NCBI GenBank assembly: GCA_043821115.1
Contig: JBDRDD010000024.1
Location: 62,001 to 126,000, forward strand
Direction of reading: 5' to 3'
Source of the DNA: JBDRDD01 sp043821115
GTDB lineage: Bacteria; CAYTYR01; UBA6262; DAOVJB01
DNA length: 64,000 bases
Position numbers and translations under genes: made by a program. Within the stretch, counting starts at the first letter, position 1. Every line of letters begins with the position of its first letter. The notes under the pieces are model-generated. The model made no database searches. It worked only from the letters and a program-made list of their open reading frames with translations, and had not been told where the DNA came from. Positions 25,865-34,700 of this stretch are shown here, one piece after another.

Positions 25865-28789
25865 GTGAGTGACATACTCAAAAACCTAAATCCGGAACAA
25901 ATTAAAGCAATAAAGCATGATAAAGGGCCTCTGCTCATAGTAGCCGGGGCCGGTACCGGTAAAACCACTGTCATCACCCACCGCATAGCAAATCTCATAT
26001 CTGCAAAAAAAGCACTTCCTGAAGAAATACTGGCGCTTACATTTACAGATAAAGCAGCAGGGGAAATGGAGGAGCGTGTTGACGTTCTTGTCCCCTACGG
26101 CTATACCGAGACATGGATAAGCACATTCCATGCCTTCGGGGACAGGGTTCTGCGTGAGAACGCTCTGTCTCTGGGGCTGGCGAGCAATTTCCGTGTTCTG
26201 AGCAAACCAGAACAGATAATATTCTTCAGGGACCATCTCTTTGATTTCAAACTGCAGTACTTCAGGCCTTTAGGCAATCCGACAAAATACATAGAAGCCA
26301 TGCTTTCGCTTATAAGCCGGGCGAAAGACGAAGATATACTGCCCGGGGATTACCTCTGCTATGTTGAAAAACTTGAGAATAAATTAAAGAAAGATAAGAA
26401 GAACAAAGAGCTAAAAGAAGATATAATCAAACAGAAGGAAATAGCTCTGGCCTACCAAAAATACCAGGAATTAATGGTCCAAGAGGGTTTCATAGATTTC
26501 GGGGACCAGGTACTTTTGACCCTGAAGCTCTTCCGTGAGCATCCGGCTATACTAAAGCGCTACAAAGAACAGTTCAAATATATCCTTGTTGATGAGTTCC
26601 AGGACACAAATTATGCACAATTTGAGCTGGTGAGACTTTTGGCAGGGGATCATAAGAACATTACCGTCGTCGGTGACGATGATCAGTCCATATACAAGTT
26701 CCGCGGTGCCGCGATAAGCAATATCTTAAACTTCAAAAAGTACTATCCAAAAGCAAAGCAGGTAGTGCTTGTTAGAAATTACCGCTCTCAGCAGGTTCTT
26801 CTTGATACAGCCTACAAGCTTATATCATACAATAACCCTGAAAGGCTTGAGGTAAAAAGCAATATAAACAAGCGTCTTGTATCCCATTTAGGCAAGGGTG
26901 AAAAAGTAAAACACCTTCACTATGACACCATATCAAGAGAAGCTGATGAAGTAGCAGAGCTGATAAAATCCAAAGTCAATGAAGGTAAGTGGCAATACAG
27001 AGATGTTGCGATACTTGTTCGCTCAAATGCCGGGGCAGACCCGTTTCTCCAGGCGTTAAATGTAGAGAATATCCCGTGGAAATTCACCGGTGCGCAGGGA
27101 CTCTATGAACAAAAGGAGATAAAGCTTCTTCTTAGTTTTTTGCGAGTGGTCGCAAATCTTGATGACAGCATAAACCTCTTCCATCTTGCCACAAGTGAGA
27201 TCTACGAGCTAAAAGCAGTGGATATGAGCCTGATAAACCACTACGCGACGCGCAATAACAGGTCGATATATTATGTTCTCACAAAACTTGGCGATATAAG
27301 AGAGGTAAAAGAGCGCCTTAGCGAAGAAACACTTGCCATAATAGAGAAGATCCTTACAGATCTTGAAACATATTCTAAGCTGGGTCTTAATGTCGCAACA
27401 GGTGAGCTCCTATACAGGTTTATCTATGATTCAGGCTATCTGGAGGCTCTCACCAAGGGGGAAGGTTCCTCAAATGAGGAAAAGATAAAGAACATAGCCA
27501 AGTTCTTCCTGATTATTAAAAACACGTCAAACCTGCTCCAGCATGATAGGGTGAGCCAGTTTATAAAGTACCTTGATATGCTTATTGCAGCCGGAGATGA
27601 CCCGACTGCAGCAGAGATTGAGACTGAAGCAAACTGTGTGAATGTCCTTACATTCCACAAGGCAAAAGGCCTGGAATTCCCGGTGGTCATCATGGTGAGC
27701 CTTGTATCAGAAAGGTTCCCAACGAGATTCAAGAGAGATCAAATTTCTCTTCCTGAAGAACTCATAAAAGATATACTGCCTAGCGGTGATTTTCACCTGC
27801 AGGAAGAAAGAAGGCTTTTCTATGTGGGCATGACTAGGGCTCAGAGAGAGCTCTATTTTACAGGCGCAAGGGATTACGGCGGTAAAAGGCCCAAGAAGAT
27901 AAGCATATTTGTCGGGGAAGCACTTGAGCTTGGCAAGAAAGACGTGACACCATACAAGACAAATCCGCTTCAGCAGATATCGGCTTATGCACCTAAGCCC
28001 GAGAATGAGGTAATACAGGAACTAGCCCCTATAGCAGATGATGAAATATTGACCATAGGGCCTTATCATGTGGATGATTACCTGACATGTCCGCTCAAGT
28101 ATAAATACATACACATTCTTCGTGTTCCCATAATGAGAAACCACACGGTAGTATATGGAAGCGCTCTTCATAAAGTGGTGGAGGAATATTACAAGCGCAG
28201 GATAAAAAAGAAAAAAGTCTCATGGAAGGATATGGAAAAGATATTTGATCAGAACTGGCAGAGCGAAGGGTTCTTAAGCCGTGCGCACGAGGAAACAAGG
28301 TACAGGGAAGGACTCGAGGTTGTAAAGAAGTTCTACCAGAGACAGCAGAAGGAAGAAATCCTTCCGACATATATCGAGAAGGAATTCAAATTCCCTATTG
28401 GTAATAACAGAATTTCCGGAAGATGGGACAGGGTAGACGTGGATGGGGAAAAAGTGGTAATTATAGATTTTAAGAGCAGTGATGTAAAAGAGCAGGATAA
28501 GGCCGATAAAAAGGCTCAAAAAAACACTCAGCTTGCTATCTATGCTCTTGCGAGCAAAAATGTTCTGGGGAAAACCCCAGATTGGGTTGGCCTTTATTTC
28601 CTGGAATCTGGTATAATAGGAAAATCTGTCAAAACAGACAAGGATCTGGATGATACAATAAATAAGGTAAATAAGGCAGCAACAGGGATAAGGAGAAGAG
28701 ACTATAAACCAACACCGAATTACAATGACTGTTCGTACTGCCCGTATAACACGATATGTCCATCGGCATTGAGACGGGCAAGGTATTAA
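25865..28789 (+). CDS. UvrD/PcrA-type ATP-dependent helicase with C-terminal Fe-S PD-(D/E)XK nuclease
   Basis: A 974-residue protein. The first 700 residues are a superfamily 1 DNA helicase: Walker A GAGTGKTT, VDEFQDTN, GDDDQSIYKFRGA, RNYRS and FYVGMTRAQREL. The last 250 residues are a RecB-type nuclease, with D868-F-K870-S and flanking cysteines C742, C956, C959 and C965. These four are spaced like the iron-sulfur staple of AddB and Cas4 nucleases. The protein probably processes DNA ends in recombination or repair on its own, since no addA or addB partner is nearby. GTG 25865 follows AAGGA at a suitable distance. Confidence 0.88.
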   Translation: MSDILKNLNPEQIKAIKHDKGPLLIVAGAGTGKTTVITHRIANLISAKKALPEEILALTFTDKAAGEMEERVDVLVPYGYTETWISTFHAFGDRVLRENALSLGLASNFRVLSKPEQIIFFRDHLFDFKLQYFRPLGNPTKYIEAMLSLISRAKDEDILPGDYLCYVEKLENKLKKDKKNKELKEDIIKQKEIALAYQKYQELMVQEGFIDFGDQVLLTLKLFREHPAILKRYKEQFKYILVDEFQDTNYAQFELVRLLAGDHKNITVVGDDDQSIYKFRGAAISNILNFKKYYPKAKQVVLVRNYRSQQVLLDTAYKLISYNNPERLEVKSNINKRLVSHLGKGEKVKHLHYDTISREADEVAELIKSKVNEGKWQYRDVAILVRSNAGADPFLQALNVENIPWKFTGAQGLYEQKEIKLLLSFLRVVANLDDSINLFHLATSEIYELKAVDMSLINHYATRNNRSIYYVLTKLGDIREVKERLSEETLAIIEKILTDLETYSKLGLNVATGELLYRFIYDSGYLEALTKGEGSSNEEKIKNIAKFFLIIKNTSNLLQHDRVSQFIKYLDMLIAAGDDPTAAEIETEANCVNVLTFHKAKGLEFPVVIMVSLVSERFPTRFKRDQISLPEELIKDILPSGDFHLQEERRLFYVGMTRAQRELYFTGARDYGGKRPKKISIFVGEALELGKKDVTPYKTNPLQQISAYAPKPENEVIQELAPIADDEILTIGPYHVDDYLTCPLKYKYIHILRVPIMRNHTVVYGSALHKVVEEYYKRRIKKKKVSWKDMEKIFDQNWQSEGFLSRAHEETRYREGLEVVKKFYQRQQKEEILPTYIEKEFKFPIGNNRISGRWDRVDVDGEKVVIIDFKSSDVKEQDKADKKAQKNTQLAIYALASKNVLGKTPDWVGLYFLESGIIGKSVKTDKDLDDTINKVNKAATGIRRRDYKPTPNYNDCSYCPYNTICPSALRRARY

Positions 28790-28821
28790 AATAACAGCAA
28801 CAAGACCGTATGGAGGAAATT

Positions 28822-29442
28822 ATGAAATCAAGTGGTGATCATTGGGATAAAATATTTTGTAGTACAGAGGATGCAAAATTAGGATGGTATGAAAAGGATT
28901 CATTACAAACATTTAAGTTATTGAATCAAATCCCAGGATGGGAAAGTGCTACAATATTTATACCTGGAGCTGGAACCTCAAATTTAATTGAGGAACTCCT
29001 AGACAAAGGCGCTAAGTTAATCCTAAATGATATTAGTTGTGAGGCTATAGACAAAGTTAAAAGTAGGTTGAAGAATAAGGATGTTGGAAATACATGGATT
29101 TGCCAAGATATAGCTCAACCAATCGATAGGGGGATATTGAATTTTGATATATGGATAGATAGGGCGGTTTTACATTTCTTGACAGAGACTGATGATATTA
29201 AAGGATATTTTGAAAACGTAAAATCGAAGTTGAAAGTAGGAGGTTACGCTATATTTGCTGAGTTTTCAAAGACAGGAGCTGAAGAGTGTGCTGGCTTAAA
29301 ACTTTATAGATATTCTGTAGAAGAGTTATCACAAAACTTAGGGGCATCTTTTGCGTTAGTTTCAAGCTTTGATCATATATATCTAAACCCGTATGGTGAT
29401 CCAAGGCCATACATTTATGCTCTATACAAGAGAGAAAAATAA
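28822..29442 (+). CDS. SAM-dependent class I methyltransferase
   Basis: A 206-residue protein with the seven-strand methyltransferase core: IFIPGAGTSNLIEELLD is motif I, ILNDIS the acidic end of strand 2, and FDIWIDRAVLHFL the motif IV region. The overall pattern resembles thiopurine-type and small-molecule methyltransferases. The substrate is unknown. ATG 28822 is chosen over ATG 28810 because GGAGG lies between them, five bases before 28822. Its codons are clearly more AT-rich than those of the helicase upstream, so it may have been acquired by transfer. Confidence 0.78.
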   Translation: MKSSGDHWDKIFCSTEDAKLGWYEKDSLQTFKLLNQIPGWESATIFIPGAGTSNLIEELLDKGAKLILNDISCEAIDKVKSRLKNKDVGNTWICQDIAQPIDRGILNFDIWIDRAVLHFLTETDDIKGYFENVKSKLKVGGYAIFAEFSKTGAEECAGLKLYRYSVEELSQNLGASFALVSSFDHIYLNPYGDPRPYIYALYKREK

Positions 29443-29470
29443 AAGGGCTATCTAAAAAAGGAGTTCTTAA

Positions 29471-30412
29471 ATGAAAAGTTCAATAGCTATATTTAAAACG
29501 ATTGTTGTCCTATTAATAGTATCCTTCGTATTAATAGCAATGAGCACTAAACTACTCCAGGCGGAGAATGGCAGACTCGAGCAAATTGCAGAACAGAGTG
29601 CGCTTAGTTCTGTCAAGGTCAAAGAGGCGATAGAGGAATTCAGGAAACTTGGGGCACAGAAGACCGTAACCGTGGGGATTATAGCTACAGGTGTAGATAC
29701 ATCCGTGCCGGAACTAAAAGGGCGTCTTCTCGGGGGTGCAAGTTTTGTTGAAAGCGAACCGGATGTTTTTGATTACCACGGTTTTGGAACACATGTAACT
29801 GCCATTGTTGCCGCAGTTGCGCCTAACGCAAAGATATTGCCGATTAAAGCGCTTGATAAAAGGGGAAATAGCAGCCTTCCTGTTATAATTAAAGGAATTA
29901 ATTTCGCGATTGATCAAAAAGTACAAATTTTGTTGATTGCAGGCGGAGGGCCGAAAGCAACCGCAGAGCTTGGGGAAGCCGCAGTCAGAGCGAGAAAAAA
30001 TGGAGTTCTTTTTATTGCTCCGTCAGGTAATGCAGGCTCTGAGAAGCCAATCTATCCGGGTTTCTTTAAGAATGTTTTGGCTGTGGGATCCACAGATGGA
30101 GAAGGTAAACTGGCGTCCTTTACAAGCTATGGAGACTGGGTCAGCCTGTATGCTCCTGGGCTCAATGTCAAATCAATTTTCGGGAACGATAGGTTCATAA
30201 CATTAAGCGGAGCCCAGGCTTCAGCAGCTACTGTTGCCGGAATAGCGGCTTTGATTATGGGGATTAACCCAAATCTTAGGATAGATAGTGTTGAAAAAAT
30301 ACTTATTACTACGGCTACGGATATATCTGCAGAGAACAGAAAGTTGGACAGCGGAGCTAGAAGACTAAATGCTCTTGCCGCTGTTCGGGCGGCAAAAGAC
30401 TCTCAAGATTAA
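29471..30412 (+). CDS. Subtilisin-fold (S8) protein lacking the catalytic triad
   Basis: A 313-residue exported protein with a signal or anchor helix (residues 9-24). The S8 fold is recognisable throughout: TVTVGIIATGVDTSVPELKGRL, GFGTHVTAIVAAVAPNAKI, IAPSGNAGS and SGAQASAATVAGIAAL. All three catalytic positions are changed. The aspartate of the D-T-G motif is A72, the histidine of H-G-T-H is F105, and the serine of G-T-S-M-A is Q249. The oxyanion asparagine N187 remains. It should therefore be proteolytically inactive and act as a binding or scaffolding protein, by analogy with other pseudoenzymes. The frame is intact over 942 bases, so it is not a decayed gene. Confidence 0.82.
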   Translation: MKSSIAIFKTIVVLLIVSFVLIAMSTKLLQAENGRLEQIAEQSALSSVKVKEAIEEFRKLGAQKTVTVGIIATGVDTSVPELKGRLLGGASFVESEPDVFDYHGFGTHVTAIVAAVAPNAKILPIKALDKRGNSSLPVIIKGINFAIDQKVQILLIAGGGPKATAELGEAAVRARKNGVLFIAPSGNAGSEKPIYPGFFKNVLAVGSTDGEGKLASFTSYGDWVSLYAPGLNVKSIFGNDRFITLSGAQASAATVAGIAALIMGINPNLRIDSVEKILITTATDISAENRKLDSGARRLNALAAVRAAKDSQD

Positions 30413-30427
30413 AAATGGAGTTATAAA

Positions 30428-30829
30428 ATGACTTTTTGCACGTCAATTCATTGTATGGATGGGAGGATACAGGAACCTATCATAAAATATTTAAGAGAGA
30501 AATATGGTATAAGCTATGTTGACACAATAACCGAACCGGGACCATGCAAAATACTTGCTGAGAATGAATACAAGGTATCTATTGACTCCATTATGAAAAG
30601 GATTAAAATATCAATAAATAAGCATGGTTCAAAACTCATCGCTGTTTCCGGCCATTATGATTGCGCGGGGAATCCCTGCGATGAAGAAGTGCAGAAAAAA
30701 CAAATAAGAGGATCTGTCAAGCATCTTAAAAACAACTACCCTGAAATAGAAATAATAGGACTGTGGGTTGATAAAACCTGGAAAGTTCATGAAGTAAGGA
30801 GTTATAAAAATCTTAAAGGAGGAAAGTAA
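30428..30829 (+). CDS. Beta-carbonic-anhydrase-like protein
   Basis: A 133-residue protein. C-M-D-G-R near residues 9-13 fits the CxDxR motif of beta-carbonic anhydrases, in which the cysteine binds zinc and Asp-Arg form the active-site dyad. GHYDCAGNP at about residues 76-84 gives the HxxC pair of the other zinc ligands. It is shorter than typical enzymes (about 200 residues), lacking the N-terminal arm, like small clade members. It could hydrate CO2 or have another role. GGAG precedes ATG 30428. It lies 15 bases after the pseudo-subtilase gene and two bases before a membrane-protein gene. Confidence 0.7.
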   Translation: MTFCTSIHCMDGRIQEPIIKYLREKYGISYVDTITEPGPCKILAENEYKVSIDSIMKRIKISINKHGSKLIAVSGHYDCAGNPCDEEVQKKQIRGSVKHLKNNYPEIEIIGLWVDKTWKVHEVRSYKNLKGGK

Positions 30830-30830
30830 A

Positions 30831-31262
30831 ATGAACATCAAGAAATTTATAGGTGCGGCTTTTGCAGTATTTGTCGCAATACAGGTGACAGACGCGATAA
30901 TTCACGGGGCGATCCTGGGCAAAACATACATGGCCATGGAAAATGTCTGGCGTGCTGACATGATGTCCAAGATGTGGATTATGAGGGTCACTTCCTTGAT
31001 ATTTGCTCTGCTTTTTGTATACATTTTCTCAAAAGGATATGAAGGAAAGGGTGTAATTGAAGGGATAAGATTCGGTATAATCATAGGATTTTTAATGAAT
31101 GTGGTAGGTGTTCTTAACCAGTATGTCATTTATCCTGTTCCCTTCACTATTATTGTTCAATGGTTTGGATTTGGGATGCTCCAATTTATTATTTATGGGA
31201 TAATCGTTGCCTTAATTTATAAACCAATACAGAACGCAGAGCAGATCAATTTAGCTGAATGA
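30831..31262 (+). CDS. Small four-helix membrane protein of unknown function
   Basis: A 143-residue protein with four hydrophobic segments (about residues 5-28, 47-66, 77-98 and 106-133) and short charged loops. I do not recognise a family with confidence; small uncharacterised integral membrane families of this size, such as DUF1761-like proteins, look similar. AAAGGAGG lies upstream of ATG 30831. It starts one base after the stop of the carbonic-anhydrase-like gene, so they are surely co-transcribed and possibly coupled. Confidence 0.6.
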   Translation: MNIKKFIGAAFAVFVAIQVTDAIIHGAILGKTYMAMENVWRADMMSKMWIMRVTSLIFALLFVYIFSKGYEGKGVIEGIRFGIIIGFLMNVVGVLNQYVIYPVPFTIIVQWFGFGMLQFIIYGIIVALIYKPIQNAEQINLAE

Positions 31263-31288
31263 AAATCCAATTAAAGGAGTGAGCAACC

Positions 31289-33493
31289 ATGGATAACGTT
31301 TCTATTCTCTCAGCAGATGCCATTGGAAAGAATTTTGTTCCAAAAGAGTTTCTTACGGATGGGAAAGACGAATATCACTATCGGAACCTTCAGACCTTGG
31401 GACCAAAACAGTTTTGGAGGAATTTGCAGTCAGAAGAAATTGAAGCACTTATAAAGAACAACAATACCTCGGATAAATGGGAAGAAATCCTCGTTACAAA
31501 CACATTTGACCCAGGGCTTATAAAAAACACGAACTTCTACGGTCTTGTCAGGATAGGTAATGTGCGAAATGTGATACTGGAGCATCATGACCTTAAATTG
31601 CCGGTAGGCATTACAAACAGCGTTATAGTTTCCTGTGACATAGGGGATGATGTGGCAATTCATGATGTGAGATACCTTGCCCATTTTATTATAGGCGACC
31701 GATGCATATTGTCCAATATTGATGAGATGCACACCAGTAACCACGCGAAATTCGGCAACGGTATAGTCAAGGAAGGCGAATCGGAAGATGTACGTGTATG
31801 GCTTGATATTATGAACGAGACAGGTTGCAGGAGGGTCATTCCTTTTGACGGGATGATAACAGCGGATGCGTACATATGGGCGAAATACAGGGATGATGCC
31901 AAACTGCAGGAAAAACTAAAAGAAATTACACAAAACAGCTTTGATTCACACCGGGGTTACTACGGTACGGTGGGCGAACAGTCTGTTATTAAGAATTCCC
32001 GCATTCTAAAAGACGTTAAGATCGGTCCCCACTGTTATATAAAAGGAGCAAACAAGCTAAAGAACCTGACAATTAATTCTTCGGAGGAAGAGCCCACTCA
32101 GATAGGAGAGGGTGTTGAGTTTGTAAACGGCATAATAGGCTACGGGTGTCACATGTTCTACGGTTCAAAAGCCGTGAGGTTTATTCTTGGTGACAACTCA
32201 AACCTTAAATACGGGGCAAGGCTTATACATTCATTCCTGGGAGACAATGCCACCATATCATGCTGCGAGGTGCTGCATAACCTCATATTCCCAGCGCATG
32301 AGCAGCATCACAACAATTCATTCCTTATAGCCTCTGTTGTCATGGGCCAGAGCAATATGGCTGCGGGTGCAACCATAGGGTCAAATCACAACAGCCGTGC
32401 AAATGACAACGAGATACAGGCGGGCCGAGGCTTCTGGCCCGGGCTGTGCACGAGTGTCAAGCATTCGTGCCGTTTTGCATCTTTTGTTCTTCTGTCCAAG
32501 GCAGATTATCCTGTGGAGATGGATATACCGTTTCCTTTCACGCTTCTTAACAATAACAGTTCTAAAGACCAGCTGGAGGTACTGCCGGCATTCTGGTGGA
32601 TGTACAATATGTACGCGCTTGCGAGGAATTCATGGAAGTTCACAAAGCGTGACAAGAGAAAGAAAAAAGTCCAGAATATCGAATTTGAATCCCTTGCACC
32701 GGACACTGTTGAGGAGATATTCAACGCCTGCAGGCTTCTTGAGATATGGACGGCAAAGGCGAGTCTTAGAAAAAAAGGGAAGCTGAAGGGTTCCCTGGAT
32801 GCGAATAAGTTTGTTGAAATGGGGCGTAAACTTTTATCCGGTTCTGAGAAGAATATAAAAGGGCTGGAGATTCTCGGCGAGGACATGGAAAAGTCAAAGA
32901 GGAAGGTAGTTATTCTGAAAGTTTATCAGGCATACCATGCATACAAGGATATGCTCTGTTACTATGCTCTTAAGAACCTTATGGCATACATGGAGAAAAC
33001 CCCTAATGCTGATTTTTCCTTAATGCGTGATACCTTAGCGGGCGATCGCAAACGCAACTGGGTGAATCTGGGCGGTCAGCTTATGCCGGAGGGTGACGTT
33101 GACCAGATAAGAGCGGACATAGGTTCGGGTAAACTTAACAAATGGAAAGATATACATAAAAGATATGATGAGATCTGGGAAAAGTACCCGTTTGAGAAAC
33201 AAAAGCATTCCTATGCAACGCTTTGTGATATGCTTGGTACAGATAAACTGACAAAAGAACAATGGACCCAGGTGCTGGATAAGGCCGTTGAGATTCAGGA
33301 ATATGTAAGAGACCAGGTATTTATCTCAAGAAAAAAGGATTTTGACAATCCGTTTCGCCAAGCCACGTTCAGGAATATGGATGAGATGACAGCGGCTATA
33401 GGCACCATTGAAGATAACAGTTTTGTAAAGCAGGTAAATGATGAGACAGCGGCGTTTGCAAAGTCTGTAGAAGCAATTAAGGCAATGGGGTGA
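31289..33493 (+). CDS. DUF4954-like protein with left-handed beta-helix (hexapeptide) core
   Basis: A 734-residue protein. From about residue 85 to 410 there are irregular hexapeptide-type repeats ([ILV]-G-x-x-x) such as IGDDVAIHD, IGDRCILSN, VKIGPHCYIKGA, LGDNSNLKYGA and AAGATIGSNHNSR, which form left-handed beta-helices in acyltransferases and nucleotidyltransferases. The C-terminal 300 residues are mainly helical and carry no motif known to me. The length and layout fit the DUF4954 family of unknown function. The N-HNS-R segment resembles the sugar-nucleotide-binding turns of such helices. It is followed after 43 bases by a SIS-domain protein, which hints at phosphosugar or cell-surface sugar metabolism. 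Confidence 0.75.
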   Translation: MDNVSILSADAIGKNFVPKEFLTDGKDEYHYRNLQTLGPKQFWRNLQSEEIEALIKNNNTSDKWEEILVTNTFDPGLIKNTNFYGLVRIGNVRNVILEHHDLKLPVGITNSVIVSCDIGDDVAIHDVRYLAHFIIGDRCILSNIDEMHTSNHAKFGNGIVKEGESEDVRVWLDIMNETGCRRVIPFDGMITADAYIWAKYRDDAKLQEKLKEITQNSFDSHRGYYGTVGEQSVIKNSRILKDVKIGPHCYIKGANKLKNLTINSSEEEPTQIGEGVEFVNGIIGYGCHMFYGSKAVRFILGDNSNLKYGARLIHSFLGDNATISCCEVLHNLIFPAHEQHHNNSFLIASVVMGQSNMAAGATIGSNHNSRANDNEIQAGRGFWPGLCTSVKHSCRFASFVLLSKADYPVEMDIPFPFTLLNNNSSKDQLEVLPAFWWMYNMYALARNSWKFTKRDKRKKKVQNIEFESLAPDTVEEIFNACRLLEIWTAKASLRKKGKLKGSLDANKFVEMGRKLLSGSEKNIKGLEILGEDMEKSKRKVVILKVYQAYHAYKDMLCYYALKNLMAYMEKTPNADFSLMRDTLAGDRKRNWVNLGGQLMPEGDVDQIRADIGSGKLNKWKDIHKRYDEIWEKYPFEKQKHSYATLCDMLGTDKLTKEQWTQVLDKAVEIQEYVRDQVFISRKKDFDNPFRQATFRNMDEMTAAIGTIEDNSFVKQVNDETAAFAKSVEAIKAMG

Positions 33494-33536
33494 TATCAAA
33501 TAAAGCTGTATAAAAAATAAAAGAAAGGAGATAAGA

Positions 33537-34559
33537 ATGAATCTTAAAGAAGAGAAGTATTCAAAGTTTGCATTGGTGCAGGAAATGATGGACACTGTCG
33601 GTGTAGTGAAGAATTTCAATGCCGGGCAGACAAAAGATATATCAAAGGCGATTGCATCTGCTGGAAAGCTCTTTCTTACCGGAGAAGGCTCGAGCAGGAT
33701 ATTCCCGGCTAAGAATGCTATCCGAAAGGCTCTCACATGGGGGTTGGACCTTAGCATAGTTACTGACGGTAGCCGTCAGTCGCTTCAGTATGACCTTTCA
33801 AAATTCGCGGTGTTCTGCGCGTCTAACTCAGGAAGGACCAAGGAAGTGATTCTTCTTGCGAAGAAACTTGCTGAAATAGGCAATGAAAAACGCTATGCAT
33901 TATCGGCTAATGAGGGAATGATTCTGGAGCAAGCATGCAAAGAGACCTTTGTTCTTACATGCGGATGGGAACAGGCAGTGGCCGCAACAAAGAGTGTTGT
34001 TGAGCAGGCACTGTTTTATGAGTCAATATTGTGGCATATAAGCGGTAAAGGTAATCCGGCTGCAAGCGAGGGCCTGGCCAAGAAGATTGAAACGGCCCTT
34101 ACAACAGAGGTTGCCTCAGATATAATTGATGCAGCAACAAAAGCTCCGACCATTTATTTTGCTGGCTACAATGACGGTGTGGCTGAAGAGCTGACATTAA
34201 AGACCAATGAAATAACCAGAAGAAAGTCAGATTATCTTGAAGGCACATATGCGGTTCACGGGATAGAAGAGGTTATGGATAAAGATGACATAGTTTTTGT
34301 TGTGGACCCTATAGATGAGGAAATAGAAAAGTTTCAGGAAGTTCTGATTAAGGGAGTAGGGCTAAAAGTCGTGGCTATTTCTAACAAGAAAACACCTTTC
34401 CCCACTATTCTGACACCGGATGCAGGTGTGATGAACCCTTATGTTTATTTAACAGCCGGATGGAACCTGCTTGTTGAGATAGGTTTGGCTCTTGATATCA
34501 ACCTGGACAAGCCCCAACGCGCGAGGAAGGTCGGGAACGAATTTGTTGAATCAATATAA
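33537..34559 (+). CDS. SIS-domain sugar-phosphate isomerase-like protein
   Basis: A 340-residue protein with two SIS domains. The first has FLTGEGSSRIFPAKNAIRKA and FCASNSGRTKEVILLAKKL, the serine-rich phosphosugar-binding loops; the second has TIYFAGYNDGVAEELTLKTNE. This resembles the isomerase half of glucosamine-6-phosphate synthase and AgaS-type enzymes without the amidotransferase domain. The exact sugar is unknown. AAAGGAG precedes ATG 33537. It ends the unit with the DUF4954-like gene, as a strong terminator follows. Confidence 0.82.
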   Translation: MNLKEEKYSKFALVQEMMDTVGVVKNFNAGQTKDISKAIASAGKLFLTGEGSSRIFPAKNAIRKALTWGLDLSIVTDGSRQSLQYDLSKFAVFCASNSGRTKEVILLAKKLAEIGNEKRYALSANEGMILEQACKETFVLTCGWEQAVAATKSVVEQALFYESILWHISGKGNPAASEGLAKKIETALTTEVASDIIDAATKAPTIYFAGYNDGVAEELTLKTNEITRRKSDYLEGTYAVHGIEEVMDKDDIVFVVDPIDEEIEKFQEVLIKGVGLKVVAISNKKTPFPTILTPDAGVMNPYVYLTAGWNLLVEIGLALDINLDKPQRARKVGNEFVESI

Positions 34560-34611
34560 ATGAAGGAAAAAAAACCAGTTCTTCTTTAGAAATACGGGAT
34601 TGTTGCATTTA

Positions 34612-34644
34612 CCCCTCTGCAAAAATATATTGCAGAGGGGTTTT
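34612..34644 (+). terminator. Rho-independent terminator after the SIS gene
   Basis: CCCCTCTGCAA (34612-34622) pairs perfectly with TTGCAGAGGGG (34630-34640) around a seven-base loop and is followed by TTTT. This is the cleanest terminator in the window. Confidence 0.92.
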
Positions 34645-34662
34645 AATTGGTGTAATATAAAA

Positions 34663-34668
34663 TATAAT
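34663..34668 (+). promoter_or_regulatory. Possible -10 box ahead of the FAD oxidoreductase
   Basis: A perfect TATAAT lies 33 bases before ATG 34701 and just downstream of the terminator, where a new promoter is expected. The -35 region has only TTTTAA at about the right distance, so the call rests on the -10 box and position. Confidence 0.35.
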
Positions 34669-34700
34669 ACAGGCAAGCATTACAAATAAGGAATTAAGCC

